A stretch of DNA of 23,109 bases from VRUE01 sp036525295 (GCA_036525295.1 DATDAQ010000162.1:1-23109), one strand, 5' to 3'. Positions 1 to 10,156 are shown, numbered from the stretch's first letter. Made by a program: numbers and translations. The notes: generated by a model from the sequence alone, not told the origin.

Positions 1-40
1 CCCAAAACACTCAAGCGAGGCTCCTGCCGAGCGTTTTGGG
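1..40. repeat. Inverted repeat at left edge, possible terminator
   Basis: CCCAAAAC at 1-8 pairs with GTTTTGGG at 33-40. After one A/C mismatch the stem continues CTC/GAG, giving about 11 pairs around a 16-base loop. There is no T-run after the stem, so an intrinsic terminator for an upstream gene is only one possibility. A smaller perfect hairpin, GAAGCG-CAC-CGCTTC, lies at 64-78 in front of rnz. The rest of 1-97 shows no gene. Confidence 0.35.
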
Positions 41-97
41 GAGGGGCCCTGGCGTCCCTCTAAGAAGCGCACCGCTTCGCGTAGGCTCGCAGGCCCC

Positions 98-1072
98 ATG
101 GACCTCTCGGCGATCTTCCTCGGCACCGGCAGCTCGGTCCCCTCGGCGCGGCGCTCGACGGCGAGCGTGATGCTCGTCCGAGGCGGCAGGCGGATGATGT
201 TCGACTGTGGGGAAGGGACACAGCGCCAGCTGCAGCGATCGGTCGGGCTGGCCCAGGTCGACGAGATCTTCCTCACCCACTTCCACGCCGATCACATCCT
301 CGGCTTGCCGGGGCTGCTGAAGACCTACGACCTGACCGCCCGCGAGGAGCCGTTGACGATCTACGGGCCCCGTGGGCTGTACGACCTCTTCAAGATCCTG
401 GGGAGGCTGGTCGGGCGTACCGACTACGACCTCGAGCTGGTCGAAATGGACCCGGGCGATGCCGTTCCGCATGATGGCGCCAGGGTCGAGGCCTTTGCCG
501 TCGAGCACAGCGTGCGGGCGAACGGGTACGTCCTGATCGAGGAGGAACGGCCCGGGCGCTTCGACCCGGAGGCCGCCAAGCGCCTCGGGGTCCGGGAAGG
601 CCCTGCCTTCGCGGCTCTGCAGCGCGGCGAGGAGGTGGAGGGTGGAGCGGGCGCCGTCCGCCCCGAGGACGTGATGGGGGAGCGGCGCCTCGGCCGTACG
701 GTCACCATCACCGGCGACACGGCTCCCTGTCACTCGACGGTCTCGGCCGCGGCCGACGCGGACCTCCTGGTCCATGACGCCAGCTTCTCCGAGGAGGAGG
801 TCCAGCGGGCCGCCGACACCGGCCACTCGACCGTCGGCCAGGCCGCCGCCGTGGCCCGCGAGGCCCACGTGAAGATGCTCGCCCTGGTCCACATCTCCTC
901 GCGCTACCACGTCGGCAAGATCCTCGAGGAGGCCAGAGAGGTCTTCGAGCCGGCCCTGGCCCCCCGAGATTTCGACGTCATAGAGATCCCCTTCCCCGAG
1001 CGCGGGGAGCCGGAGCTAGTGCCGAACGGGGCTCGAAGCCAGGGTAATGCGGAGCCGGAAACTGCGGAATAG
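98..1072 (+). CDS. rnz: Ribonuclease Z (tRNA 3' endonuclease)
   Basis: Metallo-beta-lactamase-fold nuclease that cuts the 3' trailer from tRNA precursors in the cytoplasm (EC 3.1.26.11). At 324 aa it is close to the usual bacterial length of about 305-310. The N-terminal strand and glycine loop read FLGTGSSVPSARR (about 7-19). The zinc motif HFHADH lies at 61-66, followed by ILGLPGLL as in RNase Z. TGDTAPC, LLVHDASF and GHSTVGQAA, the later metal-ligand segments, follow in order. The ATG at 98 has only a weak AGG upstream, but family alignment of MDLSAIFLGTG supports it. The stop is followed by a small hairpin and then the pyr leader, so it is probably transcribed separately from pyrR. The C-terminal tail of about 25 residues is poorly conserved in type. 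Confidence 0.93.
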   Translation: MDLSAIFLGTGSSVPSARRSTASVMLVRGGRRMMFDCGEGTQRQLQRSVGLAQVDEIFLTHFHADHILGLPGLLKTYDLTAREEPLTIYGPRGLYDLFKILGRLVGRTDYDLELVEMDPGDAVPHDGARVEAFAVEHSVRANGYVLIEEERPGRFDPEAAKRLGVREGPAFAALQRGEEVEGGAGAVRPEDVMGERRLGRTVTITGDTAPCHSTVSAAADADLLVHDASFSEEEVQRAADTGHSTVGQAAAVAREAHVKMLALVHISSRYHVGKILEEAREVFEPALAPRDFDVIEIPFPERGEPELVPNGARSQGNAEPETAE

Positions 1073-1077
1073 CTCAG

Positions 1078-1094
1078 GCGCCATCTCGTGGCGC
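1078..1094 (+). terminator. Small hairpin after rnz
   Basis: GCGCCA-TCTCG-TGGCGC is a perfect 6-bp stem with a 5-base loop starting six bases after the rnz stop. It lacks a T-tract, so it is a weak terminator candidate at best. It lies just upstream of the presumed pyr promoter. Confidence 0.3.
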
Positions 1095-1097
1095 TGC

Positions 1098-1103
1098 TAC
1101 TCT
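1098..1103 (+). promoter_or_regulatory. Candidate -10 element of the pyr operon
   Basis: TACTCT fits the TAnnnT actinobacterial -10 pattern and is followed by a GC-rich discriminator (GGCCCC). It would place transcription start near 1110, exactly at the base of the PyrR-type hairpin. No convincing -35 is visible, so this is a positional inference. Confidence 0.3.
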
Positions 1104-1110
1104 GGCCCCG

Positions 1111-1143
1111 TCCTTTAACCCGGTCCCGCGAGGCCAGGAAGGA
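1111..1143 (+). promoter_or_regulatory. PyrR-binding hairpin masking the pyrR Shine-Dalgarno
   Basis: GGTCCCGCGAGGCC at 1122-1135 matches the PyrR binding-loop consensus ARUCCNGNGAGGYU except at the first and last positions. Those two are changed together (A-U to G-C), preserving the pair. Below it, CC (1119-1120) pairs with GG (1137-1138). TCCTT (1111-1115) pairs with AAGGA (1139-1143) across a 3-base bulge. The Shine-Dalgarno AGGAAGGAG (1136-1144), 8 bases before the pyrR GTG, is therefore largely inside the lower stem. PyrR bound with UMP would be expected to stabilise the hairpin and block translation, as known for mycobacterial pyr mRNA. The sequence match is seen; the regulation is inferred. 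Confidence 0.7.
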
Positions 1144-1152
1144 GCAAACCGA

Positions 1153-1707
1153 GTGAGCGACAAGGTCGTGCTGACGCGCGACGATTTGCGGCGAACCCTG
1201 CAGCGGATCGCCCACGAGATCGCTGAGAAGAACCCAGGCCCCGGGGAGTTGGCGATCGTCGGGATCCACACACGGGGCGCGCTCCTGGCTCGCAGGCTCA
1301 ACGCGTTGCTTGCCGAGCTGACCAGTTCAGAGGCGCCGCTCGGCGACGTCGACATCTCCTTCTACCGCGATGACGTCGGCGCGAAGCCGCGCGCCGGCCA
1401 GCCCGTCGTCCACGCCTCCCACATCGACTTCGACCTGACGGGCAAGACGGTGGTGCTGGTCGACGACGTGCTCTTCACCGGCCGCACCGTGCGTGCCGCG
1501 ATCGACGCGCTCTTCGACTATGGGCGTCCCGAGCGGATCCAGCTCGCCGTGCTCTGCGACCGCGGCCACCGCGAGCTGCCGATCCGGCCCGACTACGTTG
1601 GCAAGAACCTGCCGACCGCGCGCGAGGAGCGGGTCAACGTTTGTCTCGACGAGGTCGACGGCTCCGACGAGGTGACGATCTCCGAGCCGGTGGAGGTGAC
1701 GGCATGA
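1153..1707 (+). CDS. pyrR: PyrR, bifunctional pyr regulator / uracil phosphoribosyltransferase
   Basis: RNA-binding regulator of pyrimidine genes that also has uracil phosphoribosyltransferase activity (EC 2.4.2.9). At 184 aa it is normal length. The PRPP-binding loop VVLVDDVLFTGRT lies at about 100-112, and the family segments GIHTRGALLARRL (38-50) and DVDISFYRDD (66-74) are present. The GTG at 1153 has a strong Shine-Dalgarno 8 bases upstream. It is the first gene of the operon and overlaps pyrB by ATGA at 1704-1707, so repression at its ribosome binding site would be passed on to pyrB and pyrC by coupled translation. PyrR preceding pyrB is the usual gene order in actinobacteria. Confidence 0.95.
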   Translation: MSDKVVLTRDDLRRTLQRIAHEIAEKNPGPGELAIVGIHTRGALLARRLNALLAELTSSEAPLGDVDISFYRDDVGAKPRAGQPVVHASHIDFDLTGKTVVLVDDVLFTGRTVRAAIDALFDYGRPERIQLAVLCDRGHRELPIRPDYVGKNLPTAREERVNVCLDEVDGSDEVTISEPVEVTA

Positions 1708-2666
1708 AGCACCTGCTCTCGATCGAGCAACTCTCCAAGACGGAGATCGAGGCGATCCTCGACCGCGCCGAGAGCTTCGCCGAGGTCGGTCGGCGCGACA
1801 TCAAGAAGGTGCCGACCCTGCGTGGCCGCACCGTCGTCACCCTCTTCTACGAGTCGAGCACGCGAACCAGCTCCTCTTTCGAGCTCGCGGCGAAGCGCCT
1901 CTCCGCCGATCTGGTCTCGGTCAAGGCGGCGGGCTCTTCGGTAGACAAGGGCGAGTCGCTGAAGGACACGGTCGCCACGCTGTCCGCCTACGAACCGGCG
2001 GCGATCGTGATCCGCCACCCGCATGCCGGCGCCGCCCAGCTGGTCGCCGAGTGGGCCGACGCCGCCGTGGTCAACGCCGGCGACGGCAAGCACGAGCATC
2101 CGAGCCAGGCCCTACTCGACGTCTACACGCTGCGCCGCCGGCTCGACTCCCTGGAGGGAAAGCGGATCTGGATCGTCGGCGACGTCCTGCACAGCCGTGT
2201 CGCCCGTTCCAACCTGATCGCCTTCAGGGCGATGGGTGCCGAGCTGACCGTGTGTGGCCCGCCGGCGCTGATCCCGCGTGGGCTCGAGGAGCTCGGCTGT
2301 GAGGTGGAGCACTCGCTGGACCGGCTCGGAGAGGCCGACGTCGTCTACGCCCTGCGCCTCCAGCGCGAGCGCATGGCGGAGAGCTTCGTCCCCTCGCTTC
2401 GCGAGTACGCCGCCCACTTCCAGATCGACTCGCGCCGGCTCGGGCGGCGGCAGCTGCTGATGCATCCCGGGCCGGTCAACCGCGGCGTCGAGCTCTCCGG
2501 CGAGGTGATCGACTCGCCGCAGTCGCTGATCGCCGAGCAGGTCGCCTCTGGCCTCGTGGTGCGGATGGCGATCCTCTACGAGCTGCTCGCCGCCGGCGAC
2601 GACGAGTCGGCACCGGCGGCCGGCAACGGCGCCGGGCGGCCCACCGCGATCGGGCAACCGGCATGA
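1704..2666 (+). CDS. pyrB: Aspartate carbamoyltransferase catalytic subunit
   Basis: Condenses carbamoyl phosphate with aspartate to carbamoyl aspartate, the committed step of UMP synthesis (EC 2.1.3.2). From the ATG at 1704 the product is 320 aa. That ATG overlaps the pyrR stop and has GGAGGTGA just upstream; an in-frame codon at 1641 would add 21 residues lying inside pyrR. The carbamoyl-phosphate loop FYESSTRTSSSFE spans 48-60, HPSQALLD 131-138, and MHPGPVNRGVE starts near 252. The last 25 or so residues (Gly/Ala-rich, after YELLAAGDD) look like a low-complexity tail. No pyrI regulatory-chain gene is present in the window. It overlaps pyrC by ATGA. Confidence 0.96.
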   Translation: MKHLLSIEQLSKTEIEAILDRAESFAEVGRRDIKKVPTLRGRTVVTLFYESSTRTSSSFELAAKRLSADLVSVKAAGSSVDKGESLKDTVATLSAYEPAAIVIRHPHAGAAQLVAEWADAAVVNAGDGKHEHPSQALLDVYTLRRRLDSLEGKRIWIVGDVLHSRVARSNLIAFRAMGAELTVCGPPALIPRGLEELGCEVEHSLDRLGEADVVYALRLQRERMAESFVPSLREYAAHFQIDSRRLGRRQLLMHPGPVNRGVELSGEVIDSPQSLIAEQVASGLVVRMAILYELLAAGDDESAPAAGNGAGRPTAIGQPA

Positions 2667-4009
2667 GCGCAGGTCAGCTCGAGATGCGCTCTGGGGAGAG
2701 CGCCGACCTGGTCCTGCGCGGGGCCGCCGTGCTCGACCCTGTCGCCGGAATCGAGGGCAACCACGACGTCGTGATCCGCGACGGCTCGATAGCCGAGCTG
2801 GCGGCACCCGGATCCGCCGACGCGCCGGGCCTGGAGGAGATCGACGCGACCGGCCTGCATGCCTTCCCCGCCTTCTTCGACCCTCACGTCCACCTGCGCA
2901 CCCCGGGCCAGGAGCACAAGGAGGACATCGAGACGGGGAGCCGCTCGGCTGCCGCGGGTGGCTATTGCGGCGTGCTCGCGATGGCGAACACCGATCCGCC
3001 AGTCTCCACCCCGGCCGACGTCGAGGCGCTGCGCGAGGATGCCCGCTCGTCCGCCTCGGTCAGGGTCGGCTTCCTCGCCACGGTCACCGCCGGAATGCAG
3101 GGCGAGGAGCTGACCGAGATGGCTTCCCTGCGCGACGCCGGAGCGGTCGGCTTCAGCGACGACGGGCTTCCGGTCCGCAGCGCGCTCGTGCTGCGGCGCG
3201 CGCTCCAGTACCAGCGGCTCTGCGGCGGCACGATCGCGCTACACGAGGAGGACCCGGAGCTCTCGGGCAGTGGCGTGATGCACGAGGGGCCCGTCTCCGC
3301 GGTCCTCGGCCTCGATGGCATCCCCTCGGTCTCGGAGTCGACGGCGATCGCCCGCGACGCCGCGCTTGCCGGCTACGAGGGCGGGCGGATCCACGTCCAG
3401 CACCTCTCGGCGGCCGAGTCGGTCGAGGTCGTGCGCGGGGCCAAGGAGGCCGGCGTGCGGATCAGCTGCGAGGCCTCGCCGCACCACCTCTGCCTCACTG
3501 ACGAGGAGGTGCGAAGCCTCGATCCGCACCGTTTCAAGATGAACCCGCCGCTGCGCTCGGAGGCCGACCGTCAGGCGCTGATCGAGGGCCTGCGCGACGG
3601 GACGATCGACTGCGTCGCCACCGACCACGCCCCGCACGCAGCGGAGGAAAAGGAGGTCCCCTTCGAGCAGGCGGCGATGGGGGTGACCGGCCTGGAGACG
3701 GCCTTCGCCGCCCTGCACACCGAGCTCGTGCTCCCCGGCGTGCTCGACCTCGGCCTCGTGATCGAGCGGATGTCAGCCGGCGCCGCCCCGTTCGACGTCG
3801 AGCGTTCCTCTCTTGCCCCCGGGAGCGAGGCGAACATCGCCCTCTGCGACCTCTCGGCTGAGTGGACGGTGGGGGAGAACGGCTACGAGAGCCGCTCCTC
3901 GAACTCCTGGTGCGCCGGCCGCAGGCTCACCGGCCAGGTCGTCCTGACGCTCGCCGGCGGCCAGGTCGCCTTCCGGCTGCGCTCCTTCAGCGTGGGAGTC
4001 GCGGCATGA
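2663..4009 (+). CDS. pyrC: Dihydroorotase (class I)
   Basis: Zinc amidohydrolase that closes carbamoyl aspartate to dihydroorotate (EC 3.5.2.3). It is 448 aa, a little longer than the common 425-430. DPHVHLRTPG with the first metal-binding histidines (H75, H77) and R79 lies near 73-82. FSDDG is at 164-168, CEASPHHLCLTDEE holds a metal histidine, MNPPLRSE binds substrate, and DHAPH (D321-H325) carries the catalytic aspartate. The ATG at 2663 overlaps the pyrB stop. An in-frame ATG at 2684 is an alternative that would remove seven residues. The 3' end of the gene is one arm of a 19-bp inverted repeat. Confidence 0.95.
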   Translation: MSAGQLEMRSGESADLVLRGAAVLDPVAGIEGNHDVVIRDGSIAELAAPGSADAPGLEEIDATGLHAFPAFFDPHVHLRTPGQEHKEDIETGSRSAAAGGYCGVLAMANTDPPVSTPADVEALREDARSSASVRVGFLATVTAGMQGEELTEMASLRDAGAVGFSDDGLPVRSALVLRRALQYQRLCGGTIALHEEDPELSGSGVMHEGPVSAVLGLDGIPSVSESTAIARDAALAGYEGGRIHVQHLSAAESVEVVRGAKEAGVRISCEASPHHLCLTDEEVRSLDPHRFKMNPPLRSEADRQALIEGLRDGTIDCVATDHAPHAAEEKEVPFEQAAMGVTGLETAFAALHTELVLPGVLDLGLVIERMSAGAAPFDVERSSLAPGSEANIALCDLSAEWTVGENGYESRSSNSWCAGRRLTGQVVLTLAGGQVAFRLRSFSVGVAA

Positions 4010-4052
4010 GGGCCGAAGCATCTCTGACCTTGATCGGCCCTCATGCCGCGAC
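3998..4052. repeat. 19-bp perfect inverted repeat across the pyrC stop
   Basis: GTCGCGGCATGAGGGCCGA at 3998-4016 is perfectly complemented by TCGGCCCTCATGCCGCGAC at 4034-4052, around a 17-base loop. The left arm contains the last codons and stop of pyrC. There is also a direct repeat: GTCGCGGCATGA at 3998-4009 recurs with one change at 4069-4080, ending in the carA start. It has no T-tract and is not a typical terminator. As RNA it would be a very stable intercistronic hairpin. Confidence 0.85.
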
Positions 4053-4076
4053 GAACCAATTGTGCGGGGTCGCCGC

Positions 4077-4080
<4 letters not shown>
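4006..4080 (+). other. Candidate 24-codon bridging micro-ORF between pyrC and carA
   Basis: The ATG at 4006 overlaps the pyrC TGA. Its own TGA (4078-4080) overlaps the carA ATG. The predicted 24-residue peptide starts MRAEASLTLIGPHAA, has one cysteine near its end and matches no family I know. The frame runs through the inverted-repeat hairpin. A ribosome could thus pass from pyrC to carA without a gap in translation. Whether it is translated is unknown. Confidence 0.35.
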
Positions 4081-5184
<1,104 letters not shown>

Positions 5185-5192
<8 letters not shown>

Positions 5193-8100
5193 GCGCGACG
5201 ACATCGAGAAGATCCTCCTGATCGGCTCAGGGCCGATCGTGATCGGCCAGGCCGCCGAGTTCGACTACTCGGGCGTGCAGGCCTGCAAGGTGCTGCTCGA
5301 GGAGGGCTACGAGGTCGTCCTGGTCAACTCCAACCCGGCGACGATCATGACCGACCCTGAGTTCGCCACCTCGACCTACATCGAGCCGCTGCTGCCGGGC
5401 CCGGTCACCCGGATCATCGAGAAGGAGCGACCCGACGCGCTGCTGCCGACCCTGGGCGGCCAGACCGCACTCAACCTGGCGATGACCCTGCACGAGGACG
5501 GCACGCTGGAGCGCTTCGGGGTCGAGCTGATCGGCGCGGACGCCGCCGCGATCCGCCGCGCCGAGGATCGCGAGGAGTTCCGCCGCACGATGACCGAGGC
5601 CGGACTGCGCATCCCCTGGTCGATGACGGTGGAGGGTCTCGGCGAGGTCGAGGCCGCGCTGGCCGACGGGCGCATCACCCTGCCCGCGATCGTCCGCCCG
5701 GCCTTCACGATGGGAGGCCAGGGCGGCGGCGTGGGGAGGACCGAGACCGAGCTGCGCCAGGTCGTCTCCGAGGGCCTCGCCGCCAGCCCGATCAACCAGG
5801 TCCTGGTCGAGGAGTCGGTGATCGGCTGGGGCGAGTTCGAGCTCGAGGTGATGCGCGACCGAAACGACAACGCGGTGATCATCTGCTCGATCGAGAACGT
5901 CGACCCGATGGGCGTGCACACGGGGGACTCGGTGACGGTGGCGCCGGCGCAGACCCTCACCGACGCGCTCTACCAGGATCTGCGCGACCAAGCGCTCGCC
6001 GTGATCCGCGCCGTCGGCGTCGAGACCGGCGGCTCCAACGTCCAGTTCGCCGTCAGCCCCGAGAACGGCGAGATCGCCGTGATCGAGATGAACCCGCGCG
6101 TCTCCCGCTCCTCGGCCCTGGCCTCGAAGGCGACCGGCTTCCCGATCGCCAAGATGGCGGCGAAGCTGGCCGTCGGCTACGCCCTGGAGGAGATCCCCAA
6201 CGACATCACCCAGGCGACGCCCGCCTCGTTCGAGCCGACGATCGACTACGTGGTGACGAAGATCCCGCGCTTCGCCTTCGAGAAGTTCCCCGGGGCCGAG
6301 GGACGCCTCTCGACCCACATGCAGAGCGTGGGGGAGGTGATGGCGATCGGCCGCACCTTCCGCGAGTCATTCGCCAAGGCGATGCGCTCGCGCGAGCTCG
6401 ACTCCGAGGCTGAGATCCCGGCGAGCGACGAGGCGCTGCTCGACCTGCTCGAGAAGCCCTGCCCGGAGCGCTTCGACTGGATCCTCGCCGCCTTCAAGCG
6501 CGGCATCGGCGTCGAGGCCGTGCACGAGCGCTGCCTCGTCGACCGCTGGTTCCTGCGCGAGCTGGAGGCGCTTGCCCGCGAGGGCGACGGCACCGAGGGC
6601 CTCGTCCGCACCTACAAGTCGGTCGACACCTGTGCCGCCGAGTTCGAGGCCGCGACGCCCTACTACTACTCAGCTCACGAGCGGCCATCGGCCGGCGCCG
6701 CTTCCTCGGAGGTACGCCGCGGGGACCGTAGCTCGGTCGTCATCCTCGGCGCCGGGCCGAACCGGATCGGGCAGGGGATCGAGTTCGACTACTGCTGCGT
6801 GCACGCAGCGATGACCGCGCGCGAGCTCGACCGCGACGCGGTGATGATCAACTGCAACCCGGAGACGGTCTCCACCGACTACGACACCTCGGACCGCCTC
6901 TACTTCGAGCCGCTGACCGAGGAGGACGTGCTCGCTGTCTGCGAGCAGGAGCGGCCCGAGGGGGTGATCGTCCAGTTTGGCGGTCAGACGCCACTGAAGC
7001 TCGCACGCGCCCTCGAGGAGGCGGGCGTCCCCCTGCTCGGCACTCCGGTCGACGCGATCGACCTGGCCGAGGATCGCGGCCGCTTCGGGGCGCTTTTGCG
7101 CCGCCTCGGCATCAAGCACCCGCCCTACGGCACCGCTCTCTCGGCCGAGGAGGCGACGACGATCGCCCAGGAGGTCGGCTTCCCCCTCCTGGTCCGCCCC
7201 TCCTACGTGCTCGGCGGCCGGGCGATGGAGATCTGCTACTCGACCGACGACCTCGGTGCCTACCTGAAGGCCAACGTCAAGGCCGATCAGGAGCACCCAC
7301 TGCTGCTCGACCGCTTCCTCGAGAACGCGATCGAGGTCGATGTCGACGCGCTAGCCGACGGTACCGACGTCCACGTCGCCGGGATCATGCAGCACGTCGA
7401 GGAGGCCGGGGTCCACTCGGGCGACTCCGCCTGCGTGATCCCGCCCCTGAGCCTCGGCGAGGAGATGCTCGAGGAGATCCGCGCCACGACGCGACAGATC
7501 GCCCTGGAGCTGGGCGTGATCGGCCTGATCAACATCCAGTACGGCGTCGCCGGCGGCGAGCTGTACGTGATCGAGGCCAACCCGCGCGCCTCGCGGACCG
7601 TCCCCTTCGTCTCCAAGGCGACGGGGGTGCCCCTCGCCAAGGTCGCGGCCAGGCTGATGCTGGGCGAGACGCTCTCCGACCAGGAGCTGCGTGACCCGCC
7701 CGCCGGCATGGTCAGCGTCAAGGAGGCTGTGCTTCCCTTTGCTCGCTTCGCCGGCGCGGACTCGGTCCTCGGGCCGGAGATGAAGAGCACCGGCGAGGTG
7801 ATGGGCATCGCCGCCGATTTCCCGACCGCGTTCGGGAAAGCGCAGGCGGCGGCGGGTGTCTCGCTGCCCACGGAGGGGTCCGTCTTCATCACCGTCACCG
7901 ACACCGACAAGCCGGCCGCGACGCAGATCGCCGCCCGCTTCCACGACCTCGGCTTCGAGCTCGTCGCCACCGGCGGCACCGCGCAGGCGATCTCGGCGAT
8001 GGGGGTGCCGGTGAGGACGATCAGCAAGATCGCCGAGGGCTCGCCCAACGTCGTCGACCTGATCCGCGAGCACCGCTGCGCCCTGGTGATCAACACCCCG

Positions 8101-8292
8101 ACCGGCTCCGGCGCCCGCGCCGACGGCTACGAGATCCGCACCGCCGCGGTCCGCCACGGGATCCCCTGCGTGACGACGATGACCGGGGCGTCTGCCGCCG
8201 TCCGGGCGATCGCCGCGAACATCGAAGGCGGCTCCGACGTCCGCTCCCTCCAGGAGATCCACGGCCTGGAGAGGGCGAAGCAGCCTCGATGA
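5185..8292 (+). CDS. carB: Carbamoyl-phosphate synthase large subunit
   Basis: Makes carbamoyl phosphate from bicarbonate, ATP and ammonia using two homologous ATP-grasp halves. The product is 1035 aa, somewhat shorter than the approximately 1070-1100 of many homologues. The N-half begins KILLIGSGPIVIGQAAEFDYSG and has GGQTALNLA, the ATP loop GGQGGGVGR near 177-185 and NPRVSRSSALASKATG. The C-half repeats the pattern (GAGPNRIGQGIEFDYCCVH, NPRASRTVPFVSKATG). The last 140 or so residues are the MGS-like regulatory domain (SVFITVTDTDK from about 899, LVATGGTA, NTPTG). The ATG at 5185 lies inside the end of carA with GGAG seven bases upstream. The stop overlaps pyrKD by ATGA. Confidence 0.96.
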
Positions 8293-10106
8293 CCGCCCCC
8301 TACGGGCGCCGCCTCTGTCAGGTCATCGAGAGCCGCTCGACCGGTGGCTACCGCCTCTTCTCGCTCCTTGACAAAGAGGGCCCGGAGCCGGAGCCGGGGC
8401 AGTTCTACATGCTTGCCACCGAGCAGCACTGGGAGCAAAGAGACAGCCGGCCGTACCTGCCGCGCGCCCTTTCCGTGGCCGAAACAGTCCCCGCCGCTTC
8501 GGGCGTGCGCCTAGACTTCCTGATCGAGGGAATCGGCCCCGGCACCGACCGCCTCTGCGAGTTGCAGCCGGGCGAGCAGGTCTGGGTTAACGGCCCGTTG
8601 GGCAACTCGTTCTCGACCCCGAAGGAGCTCTCGCCAGACGCTGCCGGTGCGATTCTCATCGGCGGCGGCATCGGCATAGCCCCGCTGGCGCTTCTCCGCC
8701 GCTCGTTCGCAGCTAAGAACATCCCCACCCGGGTCCTCCTCGGCTTTCGCGATGAAGCCCACTCGGGCGGCCTCGACGAGCTTTTTTCCTGCTGCGAGAT
8801 CAAACTGGCCAGCGACGACGGCCACGTGGGCCACCACGGCTACGTGACCGACCTCCTGGCGCAGATGCTCGGAGGCGATGATGCTGGAACGGCGGCTGTT
8901 TACGCCTGCGGCCCACCCCCGATGCTCGATGCGGTTGGAGTTCTCTGCCTGGACCGCGGAGTCCCTTGTGAGCTCGCCATGGAGTCCCCGATGGCCTGCG
9001 GCTATGGAGCCTGCTTCGGCTGCGCAGTCCCAAAGCCCGGGGGCGGCTATCTCCGTCTGTGCGTAGACGGACCCGTGTTGCGCGCTGGGCCGGCGGGTCC
9101 TGTCGCCGCAGGGGACCCACCACCCCCTGCGGTCGCTAAAGCGTCCTCGGGGGCGGTTCCCCCTACGACGCCACCCCCCGGCAGGGACGGATCAGGGGGG
9201 CCGTCGTCGGCCGTGGAGTTCTGCGGAATTGAGCTTGAGCACCCCGTAATCAATGCGTCAGGGACGTTCGACGCGATAGCGGCTCATCGGGTATATGGCG
9301 ATGAGCTTTTGAGGGCCTTCCCGTTCTCTGCCTTTGTCTCCAAGACGATCACACCGGAGCCGCGGGTGGGCAACGAGCCGCAACGGATATGGGAGACGCC
9401 GGCGGGGATGATCAACTCGATCGGGCTGCCGAACAAGGGGCTGGAGGGGTTCCTGGAAGAGGACCTGCCGCGGCTTTCCGAGCTTCCGGTGCCGCTGATC
9501 GTCTCTGTGATGGGCACCAGTCGAGAGGAGTTCGCACGGCTTGTCACAGGTGTGAGTGAGAGGGACGAGGTTGCCGCTATCGAGCTCAACGTGTCCTGTC
9601 CCAACGTCCACTCCGGCCTGATCGTCGGCGAGCAGCCGAGTGAGACCGAGGCGCTGCTGGAAGCGCTTCGGCCGTTGACCGAGAAGCCGCTGATCGTGAA
9701 GCTGACTCCCAATATCGCCAATCCGGCAGATGTCGCAGTGGCGGCAGAACAAGGAGGGGCAGACGCGGTGTCCCTGATCAACACGCTGAAGGCGAGTGCG
9801 ATCGATTCCACGACGGGAAAGCCGGGCATCGCCGCGGGTCACGGAGGCCTATCCGGGCCAGCCGTTCGACCGGTTGCGGTTGCCCAGCTCGGGGCCATTG
9901 CAGCAGCGGTTCAGGTGCCGATCGTGGGCATGGGGGGGGTCTCCACGGGTGCCGATGCGATGGAAATGATCTCTGCGGGAGCGACGCTGGTGGCCGTGGG
10001 CACGGAGAGCTTTCGAGACCCACGCGCTGGACAAAGGGTTGCAGGCGAGATAGCCGAAGCGCTCAGGACGGGTCGAAGCGGTGAGCGGACCGCAATTCAA
10101 AGCTAA
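8289..10106 (+). CDS. pyrKD: Fused PyrK-PyrD: NAD-linked dihydroorotate dehydrogenase (class 1B)
   Basis: A single 605-aa frame carries both subunits of class 1B dihydroorotate dehydrogenase, which oxidises dihydroorotate to orotate with NAD+. Residues 1 to about 265 are PyrK: RPYLPRALSV for FAD, GGGIGIAPL (125-133) for NAD(H), and a 2Fe-2S set C237, C242, C245 and C258. Residues from about 309 are PyrD, with FMN-barrel motifs NASGTFD and NVSCPN; C437 in NVSCPN is the expected catalytic base. GMGGVSTGADAMEMI lies near the end. The two parts are joined by a Pro/Gly-rich linker (about 266-308). An in-frame GTG at 9213 could start a separate PyrD of 297 aa. Third-position GC looks lower than in carB, with codons such as ata, tat and ttg. 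pyrF, usual here in mycobacteria, is absent. Confidence 0.9.
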   Translation: MTAPYGRRLCQVIESRSTGGYRLFSLLDKEGPEPEPGQFYMLATEQHWEQRDSRPYLPRALSVAETVPAASGVRLDFLIEGIGPGTDRLCELQPGEQVWVNGPLGNSFSTPKELSPDAAGAILIGGGIGIAPLALLRRSFAAKNIPTRVLLGFRDEAHSGGLDELFSCCEIKLASDDGHVGHHGYVTDLLAQMLGGDDAGTAAVYACGPPPMLDAVGVLCLDRGVPCELAMESPMACGYGACFGCAVPKPGGGYLRLCVDGPVLRAGPAGPVAAGDPPPPAVAKASSGAVPPTTPPPGRDGSGGPSSAVEFCGIELEHPVINASGTFDAIAAHRVYGDELLRAFPFSAFVSKTITPEPRVGNEPQRIWETPAGMINSIGLPNKGLEGFLEEDLPRLSELPVPLIVSVMGTSREEFARLVTGVSERDEVAAIELNVSCPNVHSGLIVGEQPSETEALLEALRPLTEKPLIVKLTPNIANPADVAVAAEQGGADAVSLINTLKASAIDSTTGKPGIAAGHGGLSGPAVRPVAVAQLGAIAAAVQVPIVGMGGVSTGADAMEMISAGATLVAVGTESFRDPRAGQRVAGEIAEALRTGRSGERTAIQS

Positions 10107-10127
10107 ACCTCGACTCGAGGTCGAGGT
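10107..10127 (+). terminator. Hairpin directly after pyrKD
   Basis: ACCTCGAC (10107-10114) pairs perfectly with GTCGAGGT (10120-10127) around TCGAG, beginning at the base after the stop codon. A second stem, AAGGCC/GGCCTT at 10142-10158, follows. Neither has a long T-tract (only AATTT after the first), so it is a likely but unproven end of the pyr transcript. Confidence 0.45.
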
Positions 10128-10156
10128 GAATTTCCGGCAAAAAGGCCCCGAAGGCC

